From contig JAMXBB010000014.1 of the NCBI GenBank assembly GCA_024138015.1, positions 134,796 through 198,795 on the forward strand: a DNA stretch of 64,000 bases, given 5' to 3'. The translations under genes and the position numbers were made by a program. The DNA comes from Lumnitzera littorea (Eukaryota > Streptophyta > Magnoliopsida > Myrtales > Combretaceae). Position 1 is the first letter of the stretch. The number at the start of each line of letters is the position of its first letter. The notes below the pieces were generated by a model. It saw only the letters and a list, made by a program, of their open reading frames with translations, ran no database searches and was not told the origin of the DNA. Of the stretch, positions 1 to 11,068 are shown piece by piece.

Positions 1-395
1 CAATAGGTTAGTTCAAAGGTATATGTTAGGTGTAGATGGGTAAGGGTAGAGGGCCCAATTCAGCTCAATGCTTCTTCCCACTAAACCCACCCCATCAGCT
101 CAGCTCAACTCTGCCCTTTATCATCAAGGTGGTCCTTCATGGACACTTTATACTTATCTTTGTTTCTACTTGACCTCTCTAAGTTTTTAAGCCTTGTTCT
201 AAAATTCGATTAAGGTCTTCGGCTTGCTCTTCACAACCGAACGGAAGAAGTCCTTAGAGGGTTTGATGTTGAGCTATAACAACTACTCCCTTGTTAAGCT
301 AAGGGATCTCAATTATGGCATTATTAAACCAAGCCACATACTCTCACAAAGTCTCCCCTTCCCTTTGCCTAATCAGGTACAAGGATGAGGTGTCC
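1..395 (-). pseudogene. Ty3/gypsy gag fragment (Tat/Ogre-like)
   Basis: The minus strand reads as a Retrotrans_gag core. A segment like RQREGETL-stop-EYVAWFNNA sits near 305-355, and FGCEEQAEDLNRILEQGL near 185-240. This matches the family pattern of a Lys/Arg-Gln-x-Gly-Glu-Ser-Leu-x-x-Tyr-Val-x-x-Phe-Asn block followed by a Leu-rich helix and an Ala-Glu-x-Tyr-like helix. Gag forms the particle in which the element RNA is copied. Stops interrupt the frame, several at plausible former Gln, Trp or Arg codons. The fragment is cut by the window edge on one side and by unrelated plus-strand LTR sequence on the other, so neither end is natural. The Tat/Ogre-like assignment is by pattern only. Confidence 0.6.
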
Positions 396-685
396 TTGTT
401 TTAATCCTTAGTTTAGTTTTTGTTTATGTAATAAGGCTGACTCTAAATTATTAAGATTGATTGTTGCAATTTAGTAATTCTTAAAGTAATGTTATTTAAG
501 TGTTCTAAAGGTATTATTAAGTTAAGGAGAAAGGGTGATTCCAAAAAATTTTTACAAAACACCTTAAATTTGAGGGTGTACTTTTCTAAAGGAAATTTTT
601 TATGACTTTATCCTTAAGATGTTTTTGTTTTGATACTTTGATTGTTTTGCTTGAAGATAATCAAAAGCTTAAGTATGGGGGAATT
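396..685 (+). other. 3' untranslated end of a gypsy element with polypurine tract
   Basis: Non-coding stretch ending in the purine-rich run aagtatgggggaatt (671-685), directly before a TG start at 686. A polypurine tract followed by TGATAA is the usual 3' end of many plant gypsy elements and primes plus-strand DNA synthesis. No coding sequence was seen. Confidence 0.55.
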
Positions 686-1821
686 TGATAACATGTAATT
701 ACCATACATATTTTTAGAGAGATTTTGTGCGATTTTGTATATTAATTGAGTTAATTCTATAGTGATTTAGAGCTTAATTTGCTTAATTTTCATTTTCAAG
801 GACTTTGAAAGCATTTGATAAATTTTTGAAGACTTTTATCAAGTTTTGGTGCTTATCTAAAGAAAAGAATCCTTCAAAGATTCAAAGATGAAGAATTTGA
901 AGCCGAAATAAAGTCCAGTAAAGACCATGGCCATGACTCGTGGCGGTGTACTCCTTGTAATCAATTTTCATTGAAATTTAAAGATTTTAGACTAAGTGTA
1001 AGATCATGCCCCATCTCAATGGTCGTATTCCTTAGGTATGGCAATTTTGGTGTTTTTCAAATCTTCCATTTATGTCAAGTTTTCTTTGCAAATCTAGATC
1101 CAACTCTTATAAATAGGTGTCTAGGCTTAGGTTTATTAAAAGAGTCCCCTTGAAAGGAGTCATAATGTATAATTATGTTGGTGGTTTCTTATGTCTCATC
1201 TTTCTTTTGTTTTATTATGTAACATTTTTAATTATTCTTAGTGAATCATTATAGAACCTCAGTTGCTATTGCAACATTTATTTTATTCACTCATTATTGA
1301 ACCCTAGTCTCTGAATTAGGGCAATCTACTAGCGAGATCCTAAATCTTTATGAGATCTTAAGATGCTTTATTATAGAAAAGATTTTGGTAAAGTAATCTC
1401 AAGGTTAAAAGTTAGCTAGAGATACAAGTCTGGTTAATTTAGAATAGGCATCTCAACAATCTAAAGAGTAATTAAGATTGAAAATTACATAAAACTGGGT
1501 GGTAAATAACAATGATTTACTAAAGATTATGTGTTCCTTTAACTCAATAAATCTTACTTAGTTGATCTTTCTTATTTATTTTATTTAGACTTGTTTATTT
1601 TATTTGTTCTTATTTATTTTGTTATTCTTATCTTATTGTTTCTTATTTGTATGAATTGAAATTATCCTAAACTGTTAAGTTAGATAATTGGTGATTTATG
1701 GTAAACTGCTAGTAATATAGGATTTTTCACATGTATGGTTCCTCGTGGGATCGACATTCAGACTCATATTCGTTTTACTATATTATAACTTGATCAAGTG
1801 TACTTACTTGCCACCATATCA
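686..1821 (+). repeat. gypsy LTR, plus strand
   Basis: Starts TGATAAC right after the polypurine tract and ends CATATCA where copia LTR sequence begins. It is about 1.14 kb. The last 130 bases contain a motif resembling the 3' end of Athila/Tat-type LTRs (gtgggatcgacattcagac followed by a T/A-rich run and gatcaagtgtacttact). No primer-binding site follows, so this is a 3' LTR. It directly abuts the truncated copia LTR at 1822. Ends are inferred from TG...CA only. Confidence 0.55.
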
Positions 1822-2263
1822 GGTGCATTAAATGCTCTAATGACTAGTTAAATTGCAACTATCATCATCCCGGCACATCATCCTACTATCAAGCTGATAG
1901 CCTAAAAAATACATTGACTCCGATACCATCTAAGTCACCATCAAGCCAGCTTAAAGAACATAAGCTAATTAAGTTTTTAATCTAGGCTTCTATACCATCA
2001 AGCTGGCTCATCACTTTATTGTCAAGCTGGTAAACCATATTGCTATACTTTTTCCCTAATTTCATATTACAAGCACACAACACAACTATGCAAACACAAT
2101 ATTTTTTCGAAGTTTCATTGATGCAATTTAAGTCTAGTAGATTTGAATAAGAGTTAATTGATATATGGAAGATTTGCAATCAAAGTTCAATTTTGCAACT
2201 AACTCCAATTTTTACTACTTTGTTTTATTCTCACTAAATCAAAATATAAACCTAAGTTCAACA
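1822..2263 (-). repeat. copia 3' LTR, truncated
   Basis: On the minus strand it starts TGTTGAACTTAGG at 2263 and aligns with the 5' LTR at 13971 (TGTTAGACCTAAG), including the shared block around cattaaatgct and caattcaact-like text near its broken end. Only about 440 bases of the roughly 1 kb LTR remain. The rest is lost at the junction with the gypsy LTR at 1821/1822. Confidence 0.8.
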
Positions 2264-2280
2264 ATCTCCTTCTTTTTAAT
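2264..2280 (-). other. copia polypurine tract
   Basis: The minus strand reads ATTAAAAAGAAGGAGAT immediately before the TGTTGAAC start of the 3' LTR. This is the expected position and composition for the plus-strand primer. Confidence 0.65.
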
Positions 2281-2599
2281 AGGTTAAATCTCATACACTT
2301 AAAATTTGATACCGTTCTCCTTACCAACCTAATACTCCCCTTCAATCATGCATTTGGTTACAATGTATTTACAAGAATAGAAGATTGACGCATTACTTAA
2401 CATTTAAAGTACAAGTTTGATAAGAGTTGTAAAGCTCATTTCAAATAGACAAACTTACGATTAATCCATAATTTAGTCATTTTTTGCTAATGTTTAAGAC
2501 TCTCTAAGTGACTTGAACTCTTCTCCCTTTTTAGCCTCATAAAAAAGATGAGTATTTCTAGGCAATGAAGAGGAAGAATCATTCAAGTCGAAATTTCAA

Positions 2600-3719
2600 T
2601 ATAATCTCAACTTAAGCCTTAAGATAGGCCTCCTTCATCGAATTTTGAGTTGAATTTCCTAAGTTTCTCCTTACTATTGTAGAGTACATAGCATTTAGTA
2701 CCAAAGGGATGGAAATATGAGATGTTAGGTCTTTTATCTCTCCAAAACTCATAAGGTAATTTTTTAAGAATAGGCCTTATAAAAATGAGATTTGATACAT
2801 AATATGCAATATTCACCACTTCTACCCAAAAATATTTAAGTAAGTTATTTTCACAAAGCATGATTCTTGCCATTTTTATGAGAGTCTTGTTTTTTCTTTC
2901 AGCGACTCTATTTTGTTATGGAGTTGTAGGTGCCAAAAAAGTATGTTATATTCCATTTTATTGCAAAATTCTTCCATCTCATAATTTTCAAGCTCTCCTA
3001 CATGATCACTTCTTATAGAGACAATGAAAAGACCTTTTTCATTTTGAACCTTCTTATAATATTTCAAGAATACACGATATAATATGTCCTTACTTGCAAG
3101 GAACAAAGTCCAAGTATATCTATAAAAATAATCAACAATGACCAAGATATATCTTTTCCCTCCAAAACTTAAACTTTGAGTTGGACAAAATAAATTCATG
3201 TGCAATAGTTGTAGTGAAATAGAAGTTGAAATGGCATCTTTTGTTTTAAATGATGATTTTGTTTGTTTACCATATTAACATGCTTGGCGTACTCTATCTT
3301 TATTAAAATTATCTTTGATAATCCTTTAATAAGATCTTTTTAACTAGTTTTGATTAAATATCCCTACTGTCATGCTCTAACTTTCTATGCCACAACCGTC
3401 ATTATTTTAAGCAAATAGACAAGTTTCAAAAGAGCCTGTAAAGATAATGAAATTGATTTTATGAATGTTTCCTCATCTGTACCCCTCAAAACGGATTTAG
3501 TCATTATTAATATTTTCAATAGAACACTTTGATGCATAAAATGTTACTTTATATCCAATATCACATAATTAGCTAATACTAAGCAAATTGTGTTTCAAAT
3601 TGTCTACAAGTAACACATGTTTAATGGTTAGATAATTATTGATGAGAATGTTACTTTCACCAATTATATGAGCCTTTCGATTATCACTAGGGGTAACTCT
3701 TCCTCCATCCTTCAAGTCT
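2600..3719 (-). pseudogene. copia protease C-terminus and integrase
   Basis: The minus strand begins with LDLKDGG (about 3713), the usual segment downstream of the copia protease active site. HVLLV-like and LLSISQLCD-like motifs of the gag-pre-integrase region follow, then the integrase core. Visible core pieces are a block like LFCPTQSLSFGGKRYILV, then VDYFYRYTW, then IRSDHVGE (catalytic Asp region). The stretch ends with ARIMLCENNLLKYFW and the tail YEFWRDKRPNISYFHPFG. Integrase inserts the cDNA into the genome. Stops and frameshifts split it into pieces of about 109 and 84 residues. The near-identical copy at 18331-19476 supports the reading. RT does not follow. Confidence 0.85.
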
Positions 3720-3724
3720 AAATA

Positions 3725-4582
3725 TGATGCGTCATGCCAAGGACAGATGAGGATGATTGTATTAAGGGGATAGGTCCAAGCTTATAGAAAGTTCAAAATA
3801 AGGGTAGAATGTGTGAAAACAAGCAAAACCTACGAATGAATTCAATGATATGACACACCAAAGGAACTCTATGGACTCACAAACCAACTTGACATGACAT
3901 ACGAATTAGTTAAATGAGGTCACTCGCCACTTAACCTTATTTAAAAGTTATAATAGGAGTAAATAAGCAAGCAAGAAATGCTCACAAAGCAAGAAAACTC
4001 AATTTATGTGATAATGTCAAGATACATTTGTAGCTACAAAATACAAGGGTATTTATATATGAAAATCTAGGCAACCTTTACTGAAAATGGAAAAGACTAA
4101 GAAGGTACGATGGAAAAGAGGTAAAGTACAAGGAATGTAAAAGGATACAAAAGAGAAATTAGAAAATAGGTGATTCATGCAACAACTTCCATCACATGAG
4201 ATGTCTAGACACATGGCTCATAGATATTAGCAAGTTATAGGTGAAAACAAACACTAGCATACAGGTATTCTAGCTTATGTCGAGCTAACTTACAAACTCT
4301 TGTATGGTAGGATTAATTAGAACATTGTTTGTGCAGCTTGGAACAAAGTCTATCAAGTTGACATACAAATGAGCCGATATATTTATTGAGCATTCCATAG
4401 GTCAACGTTCAAAGATCAATAACAAGTGTGGGAGAGTTCAGCTTAGTAGCAGTAGCAGATCGGCAGCTAGAAGCAGCTTAGATTCCCCTGGTGTAGGTTA
4501 AGAAGAAAGAATGCGCTTTATTAAACTTTTCATGCCTTACATACGGGCTCAAGTTAGGGGTATCATAGTCCGATTCCCATCA
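3725..4582 (-). repeat. Gy1 3' LTR
   Basis: On the plus strand it runs from TGATGCG to CCCATCA, giving TGAT...ATCA inverted termini. It aligns along its length with 10205-11063. It is flanked on the inner side by the polypurine tract and on the outer side by AAATA and copia coding sequence. Its first 500 bases reappear at 19441-19938. Confidence 0.88.
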
Positions 4583-4593
4583 TTCCCTCCCGG
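4583..4593 (-). other. Gy1 polypurine tract
   Basis: The minus strand reads CCGGGAGGGAA directly before the LTR start TGATGGG. The equivalent site in Gy2 reads CCGAAGAGAA. Confidence 0.8.
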
Positions 4594-4619
4594 TTGATTT
4601 GAATTTAGGATCAAATCCG

Positions 4620-7600
4620 ACTGTTCTTCCTATTGTACTTCCTCAAGGTAGTATGACCTAAGATAAGCAATATTGAACACATCAAAGACTCTGAAATCTT
4701 CAGGTAGCTCTATTTGGTATGCATTATGATTGATCTTCTAAAGTGTCTCGAATGGTCCTTTAGCTTAGGTAAACAACTTATTCTTCTGTTTGCTCAGGAA
4801 TCTCTCTTTTCTCAGGTGTATCCATATAAGGTCATCAAGTTGAAATTGTTTCACCTTCCTTCCTTTTCTCTTTTACTCCATCTTCTTAGTGGTTCGATTG
4901 ATTTGATGGGTAACCTTTTAGTAGATCTTTGAGCTCCAGTTCTTGCTTCTACATCTTCTTGGTTAGATGATGGCATTAGGGCATGACCAAGTAGGAGCTC
5001 AAGATTGAAGCCATAAACAACCTCAAATGGTATATGGCTAGTGGTGTCATGTACTATCCTGTAGTAAGAAAATTCTACTATAGGCAAATAGATATTCCAA
5101 TCGACCAAGTTCTTACCCACTATAGCTTAGAAAAGCGAACCTAAAGTATAGTTGACTACTTCTATCTAGCCCTCGATCTAAGGTGATAGGAAGTGCTGAA
5201 AGTAGTTTAGTTCCCATCTAATGCCAGAGAGTTCCCTAAAAATGGCTTAAGAATTTTGGACCTCGATCTGATACTACGTTCTTCTGTACTCCATGCAAAT
5301 GAATGATCTTTTGCAAAAATAGAAAAGCAATACCTAAAGCATCATTAGTCTTTATACAAGGCACAAGTATGCCATCTTACTGAATTTGTCTACAGTAACC
5401 ATCACAGAATCTTTGCCTTAGGCAATTTAAGGTAAACTAAGGACAAAGTACATGCTTAAATCAACCCTTGGTTTGGTCGAGATGAGCAAAGGCATAGCTC
5501 TCCCTTTCTCAACTCAACTTTTTGCCTTTTTATAGATCATACAACTCCCAATCACATGGTGCACATCACACCTCATCTTAAGTCAAAAGAATCTTGCATT
5601 CAACAGTTTATATGTCTTTATTTCTCTAAAATGTCTAAAAAGCCTACTAGAATGAGCTTCTCTTACCAATAACTTTCTTAAGGAATAAGTCAACATACAT
5701 AACTTTCCACTTGGGAATAAATATCTATCCTCCACATGATACTCATTTACTACTCTTCCTTCTCCATAGCATCCTTATATGGGACTGAAGTGAAGGTCTT
5801 GAGGATACTACTCTTTTATACTTGTAGATCCTAACAGTTTGGTCTATAACTCGGTAAGAAGATTATGTCTTCTTGATAAGGCATTGACTACCATACTAGT
5901 CTTGCCTTGCTTATATTTGACTATGAAGTTGAATCCCTCTAAAAATTCTACCCATCAAGCTTACCTCTTAGGAAGTTTTGTCTAACTTTATAGGTACTTC
6001 AAGGATTCAGTATCTAAATTCCCCTGGCAAAAGGCCATGTTGAGCTTGAATAAGTGCAAGGAGTTCTTTGTTATATATAAGTGATTCAATTGCAATCCTC
6101 TTAACTTCTTATTATGATATGTAATAGGTTAGCCTTCTTGCATCAATACTCATATGCCAACACTTGATGCATCATATTTTAGCTCAAATACCTTCTTGAA
6201 GTTAGTCAAGGCCAATACATGTATAAAGGTTAACCTCTTCTTTACCTCTACAAAACTCATTTCTTATTTTTCTCCCCACTTAAACCCAACATTCTTCCTT
6301 GTTAGCTTAGTAAGGGGTGCAACAATGGTACTAAAACCTTGAATAAAATTGTAGTTCACTTCAGCACAAGTGGTTAGGTCAACCATTTAACAATAACTCA
6401 AATCTTCTAAGTATCAACATGTAAGCTTCCTCCATTCACAAAATATCCAAGGAAGACCACTTCCTCCTAACAAAACAACACTTCTTTAAATCCCCAAAAA
6501 GCTTTTCAACTCAGAGTACATCAAACACAACTTGTAAATGGTTAGTATGACTCGGTAGGTCAACACTGTACACGAGGATGTTGTCAAAGAAAACCATTAC
6601 AAAGTTCTCGATTAGATCTCACAACATATGATTCATCAACCTCATGAAAGTGCTCGAAGCATTGGAGAAGCCAAAAGGCATAACCATCCACTCATATAGA
6701 CCATGTTAGGTCTTAAACGGAGTTTTCCATTCATCTCCTTGTCTCATGTGAATTTGATGATAATCAAACTTCAAATCAATCTTAGTGAAGATTCTAGCAC
6801 CATTCAGTTCATCAAGCATGTCATCTAGTCTTGGAATGGGGTATTTGTATTTGATTATGATCTTGTTCTCAACTCTGCTATCCACACACATATGCCAAGT
6901 ACCATTCTTCTTTAGCATAAGTAATGTTGGCATAACACAAGGGCTAAGGCTTTTTCTCACATATCCTTTCTCCAATAATTTGTTGACTTACCTATGGAAC
7001 TTAGCAACCTGTTTGAGATTCATCCAATGAGCAAGCTTGTTCAATAGGGCAACATTAGGTATTAAGTTAATGTAGTGCTCAATCTCTTAGAAAGGGGGCA
7101 ATCCTTTAAGTAACTACTTAAGGAATAAGTTAGCATACTCTTCCAACAATTTTCTTATCTCTTTTAGATATCACAGCTTGCTCCTTTAATTCCAATAGTC
7201 TTCTAACCAATAGGAAGTTTGGCACATCAGATTTAATGGCTTATTGGAGCTTAGCTCAACTTAGAACCAATGTTTTCTTTGATCTTTAGACTAACTTGGC
7301 CTATAATTTACTTACTTGGCTTAGGGTCATAGGATTTAAGGTGATCTTCTTCCCATCGTTTTCAAATGTATATGTATTTTTGAACCAATCATGAATGACC
7401 TTCAATTAAATAACCACAATTGGCCTAACAACACATGTGATGCGCACATGGGTATTACGTTACAAAGAATTTCATCATAATAATTCCCAATAAAGATCGA
7501 CAATAATATTTGTTGAGTGACATAGAGTGCTCCCTTCTCATTTAGTCAATGTAGCTTGTATGGTCTAGGATGTGATAAGGTTGGCAACTTGATCTTCTGA

Positions 7601-7720
7601 ATTACGTTAGTAGATGCCACATTAATGTAACTCCTACTGTCTACAATGAGTATAGACACTTGTTCGTTCACCATGCAAATGATGTGAAACAAATTCTCTC
7701 ATTGTGTCTTCTCAACAAAT
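4620..7720 (-). pseudogene. Gy1 pol: protease, reverse transcriptase, RNase H, integrase
   Basis: Minus strand. A retropepsin-like segment lies near 7700-7350, with the active-site region VDSRSYINVAS (DSR where relatives have DSG) and then CASHVLLGQLW. RT follows at about 7000-6440: KGYVRKSLSPCVMP, KNGTWHMCVDSR, IPRLDDMLDELNGA and KIDLKFDYHQI are all visible. The catalytic box is FFDN (6580-6585 encodes Asp-Asn) instead of YXDD, so the polymerase is dead. RNase H remnants lie at about 6300-5840. The integrase C-terminal part is GKNLVDWNIYLPIVEFSYYR and PFEVVYGFN near 5120-4980, followed by a GPF-type tail near 4770. There are many in-frame stops, most at places where Gy2 or the family has Gln or Trp. 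Confidence 0.88.
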
Positions 7721-7919
7721 GGTTCAATGCTTAGGGCATGTTAAACAACTAAAGTTAGCTTGTCGAGGTCATCAGCATACACATTTTCTTCTATAAGCTC
7801 TTTGCTACGCTCTTCAATCTCCTCTTTCAATTTTACCTTTTCTTCAAGCTCCTTGTTAGTACTGTTTACTTAAATAGTAAAGACCTTGCCTTTGATTACT
7901 CTGGTATGTTGGTTGAGCT

Positions 7920-9080
7920 ACTAGGCAGCCATGTGGCCAAAACCGTAGCACTTAAAACACTTGATTTGGCTCGTCTTCCATCTTGATCCTTAAACTTTAT
8001 CATAAGTTCTCTTTGGCACTTCTAGGTTAGTAGGGTGGTTCCTTTACTCAGACATGATTTCAATCCTCTTACTAGGCTCAATATTATATTGAGCTTAGTT
8101 ACTACCTTGGGTGGGTTAGCTTACTTGAATACGTTGACTCAATTAAGGTCAGGTTGGCCTATTCCTCCTTTGTCTCTCTATGCACTGAGAAATCCTTATA
8201 GCCTCATCTAAAGTAACAAACTATCGTTGCTCTACTACATCCCTAATATCTATCCTCAATCTAGTTAAGAATCCGGATATTGTTTAGGCCGAAGGTTCAT
8301 TAACCTCACATCTGATCATAAGTACCTAAAATTCTTACACATACTCATCGGCAGTGCAATTTCCTTACCTTAGTTCTTGGAGACAAGAAAAAGTATCTTA
8401 CAAGTAAGTGTTAGGCACAAATCTAACTCTAAGAACTTGCTTCATTTCGAGTCAAATAATAACCTCTATATATCCATCTCGTCTTCTCATAGCTTGAAAA
8501 TTTCTCCACTACATTGTAACATAGCTTAAGAATTCGACAACAGTAGTTTGAACCTTATTGTAATCTTCATACTGATAATATTCGAAAACTCAGTCTACCT
8601 TTTCTTCCTAGTCCAGATAATCATCAATATTTCCAAAGCCGTTGAAGCTCGAAACTTAGATTTTTATATGGTCAATAGTTCATGGCATATGAGCTCTATC
8701 CTTTGCTTCATAATACTCATCTCTTTCTTCTTACTTTACTTCACATAGATCTATTCTTCTTCGCACATGTCTTCCTATTCCTCTAACTCCTCCACCTCGG
8801 TCATATTAAGCTAGGTATTACCTATCCACAAGTCAGACATCTTATAAAGCACCTCCAACTTTAGGAGCACTTAGGGAGTATTTTGATTGCTCTCAACAGG
8901 TCGGGAAACAAACATATAGACTACTCGTGTCAGCTTTACCATAATACTAGTGACTTCATCAAAGCTTCTTAGGGTGTTTTGTCGACCACAGTAAATAACC
9001 CCACTATTGTAGTCTCCAATACCAGTATTAACACTTGAATCAGACAATCTTTTACTCAACCATGTATTTATAACAAACAA
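7920..9080 (-). pseudogene. Gy1 gag
   Basis: Minus strand. A hydrophilic N-terminus (about 69 residues open from 9080) is followed by the Retrotrans_gag core: YLD-stop-EEKVD, VFEYYQYEDYNKVQ, then NFQAMRRRDGY and an RFVPNTYL motif near 8690-8400. It ends in a zinc knuckle CFKCYGFGHMAA near 7975-7940. The fourth zinc ligand is missing because a stop and altered sequence follow MAA. Gag packages the element RNA. Most of the core lies in one frame broken by stops. The matching region of Gy2 is better preserved. Confidence 0.85.
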
Positions 9081-9299
9081 ACAACACTTATGTTACCTAA
9101 AAAGCAACATACTCAAAGCCTCCAATTAGTTAACACACTAACTTCATAAAACATGTTCAACTTCCTTTTAAACAGAAACCAATCGGCCTCACAACAAAGA
9201 TTCAATACCACTGCTAACAGGGTCAAACCTTACATAGAAATGCACAGTTACTTCTTGCTCTATTTTCCACAACTTGAAACAAAGTATAACAAAATATTT

Positions 9300-10001
9300 A
9301 AGGTTGTCAAACTCGTAATTCGACCTAGAATCGCTAGAAGGTTTATAGAATCAAAATGCGAAATTGAAATGTAAAAACGTAAGTTTCTATAACCTATGTA
9401 AAATAACTTAAAAAAAAACTATAAATACGTTTATAATAGTTATAAAAACTTAAAATACATTATGGAAATTTAAAAAAATAGAGAAATGTAGTTCTTATTC
9501 TATAAAAATATTCTTAATCTGTAACCTAATATTCACAGAATGAAGATAAGTATAGTTGAAACTAATTTTTTTCCCATTATTTTATCTAATAGAAGTAATG
9601 AATTAAAGAAAACCAAATCTTTCAACTTATTTTGAGTTATTAATGGTATGAACTTAGATATATTATATGGTTTTCCTTATAAACTTTTCTATTGGAGTTG
9701 GAATCCAGATGAAGACTATGGATATCGAAGAAGGGACTAGGAGTAGGAGAAAGAGGAAAAAAATTGGAATGGAATAATAGAATTCTAATAATATCTTTTT
9801 ATTTTTGCCCATTTAACTCATATATATGGAATTGTAAACTCAGTTAACAACGTAAGTTTTTACCGAGTTTGACCTATAAAATTGGTTAAAAATGTAAGTT
9901 TATATAAGAAAATAATTTTATATACAAGTTAACTTGAAAGAGTCTCCTAAAATTGTAAACTTGTAGAAACATATGAGTATAATCGCAATTTTGACAACTA
10001 T
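9300..10001. mobile_element. MULE-type MITE, copy 1 (about 0.7 kb)
   Basis: AT-rich non-coding insert between the Gy1 primer site and gag. One end reads AAGGTTGTCAAAC. The other end, inverted, reads ATAGTTGTCAAAATTGCGAT. Its left 100 bases match the inverted right end of copy 2 (54138 downward) nearly base for base, including GAATCGCTAGAAGG-like and GAAATGTAAA blocks. Gy2 lacks it: there the sequence runs straight from the aacaaaattt-like leader to the primer site. No clear target duplication remains here. Confidence 0.75.
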
Positions 10002-10190
10002 AGTAGTATCACACAACAAACACCATAATAGAACAAAATCACCACTTCCACTACTCACTCAACACTCATAGCTATTCGTACATAACCTTAACGATTACCA
10101 TACTACTCAACACACTTCAAACACAAATGACAACCAATGTAGCAAGGCAAAGACACAATTCAATAGTGACTTACTCAATGCAAACTGCCA

Positions 10191-10201
10191 CTCTGATACT
10201 A
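10191..10201 (-). other. Gy1 primer-binding site
   Basis: The minus strand reads TAGTATCAGAG just inside the 5' LTR. This is one change from TGGTATCAGAG, the site complementary to the 3' end of initiator tRNA-Met. Gy2 keeps TGGTATCAGAGC at the equivalent place. Confidence 0.8.
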
Positions 10202-10204
10202 TGA

Positions 10205-11063
10205 TGATACACCTCTTCAAGGATAGATGAGGACAATCATATCTAGGGGATGGGTCTAAGAACATAAAAAGTTTGAAATGAGGGTGGAATGCTTGAAAAC
10301 GAGTGAAACTCACGAATGAATCTGAGGATATAACACATTAAGAAACTCTGAGGACTCACAAACCAATTGAAGATGACATAAGATTTAATTCAATGAGGTT
10401 ACTCGTTACGTAACCCCACATAAGGGTTAGGATAATAATAAATAAGCAAGCAAAAAATGCTCACAAAGTAGGAAAACTCATTATATTCAATAATGTCAAG
10501 ATACATCTGTGGCTACAAAATGCAAGGGTATTTATACCTAAAAATCTAGGGGCAACCTTTACTGAAGGTAGAAAAGACTAAGAGGGTACTATCCAAAAGA
10601 GGTAAAGTATAAAGAATATAAAAGGGTACAAAAGAGAAATTAGAAAATAGGTGATTTGTGCTACAGATTCCATTACATAAGAGGTCCGGATACATGGTTG
10701 ACAAATCTTAGTAGATTGCAAATGGAAACAAACGTTGGCATACAGACATTCTGGCCGATGCTGAGTTGAACTATAGATTCTTTTGTGGTAGGATTAGCTT
10801 GGAAATTATTTAGGAAACTCAGAATAAGGTCGGCCAAGCTAATCTGCAAGTAAACCGAACTATTTACTAAGCATTCCTCAAGTCAGCATTTAGAGATCAA
10901 TGATAGGTATTAGAGAGTTCAGCTCAATGACAGCAGCAGATCAACGGTCAAAAGCAGCTCGGATTCCTTTAGTGTAAGTTAGGTAGAAAGAATGCGCCTT
11001 ATTAAACTCTCAAGACCTTATGTATAAGCTCAGGTCAAGGGTCTTGTAGTTCAATTCCTATCA
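10205..11063 (-). repeat. Gy1 5' LTR
   Basis: On the plus strand it runs from TGATACACC to CCTATCA. It is 859 bases against 858 for the other LTR and is colinear with it. The outer flank is AAAGA, followed at once by copia protease sequence. Confidence 0.88.
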
Positions 11064-11068
11064 AAAGA

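Larger units (their letters stand above)
3725..11063 (-). mobile_element. Ty3/gypsy chromovirus-like element Gy1
   Basis: A full-length but dead element with two LTRs of 858 and 859 bases, a polypurine tract at 4583, a Met-initiator-type primer site at 10191, and gag-PR-RT-RNaseH-IN in that order on the minus strand. The flanking five bases are AAATA (3720-3724) and AAAGA (11064-11068). The duplicated junction copy reads AAAGA (19436-19440), so the original target duplication was AAAGA. It sits inside the copia protease: DSGC and its downstream residues are right of 11064, and LDLKDGG is left of 3720. By eye the LTRs differ at roughly a fifth to a quarter of positions, which suggests an old insertion. 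It belongs to the same family as Gy2. Confidence 0.9.

Noticed and set aside
6785..7030. Plus-strand frame overlapping Gy1 RT (also 43673-43855 over Gy2 RT)
   Set aside because: Mirror frames of conserved RT sequence; their similarity to each other comes from the coding strand.
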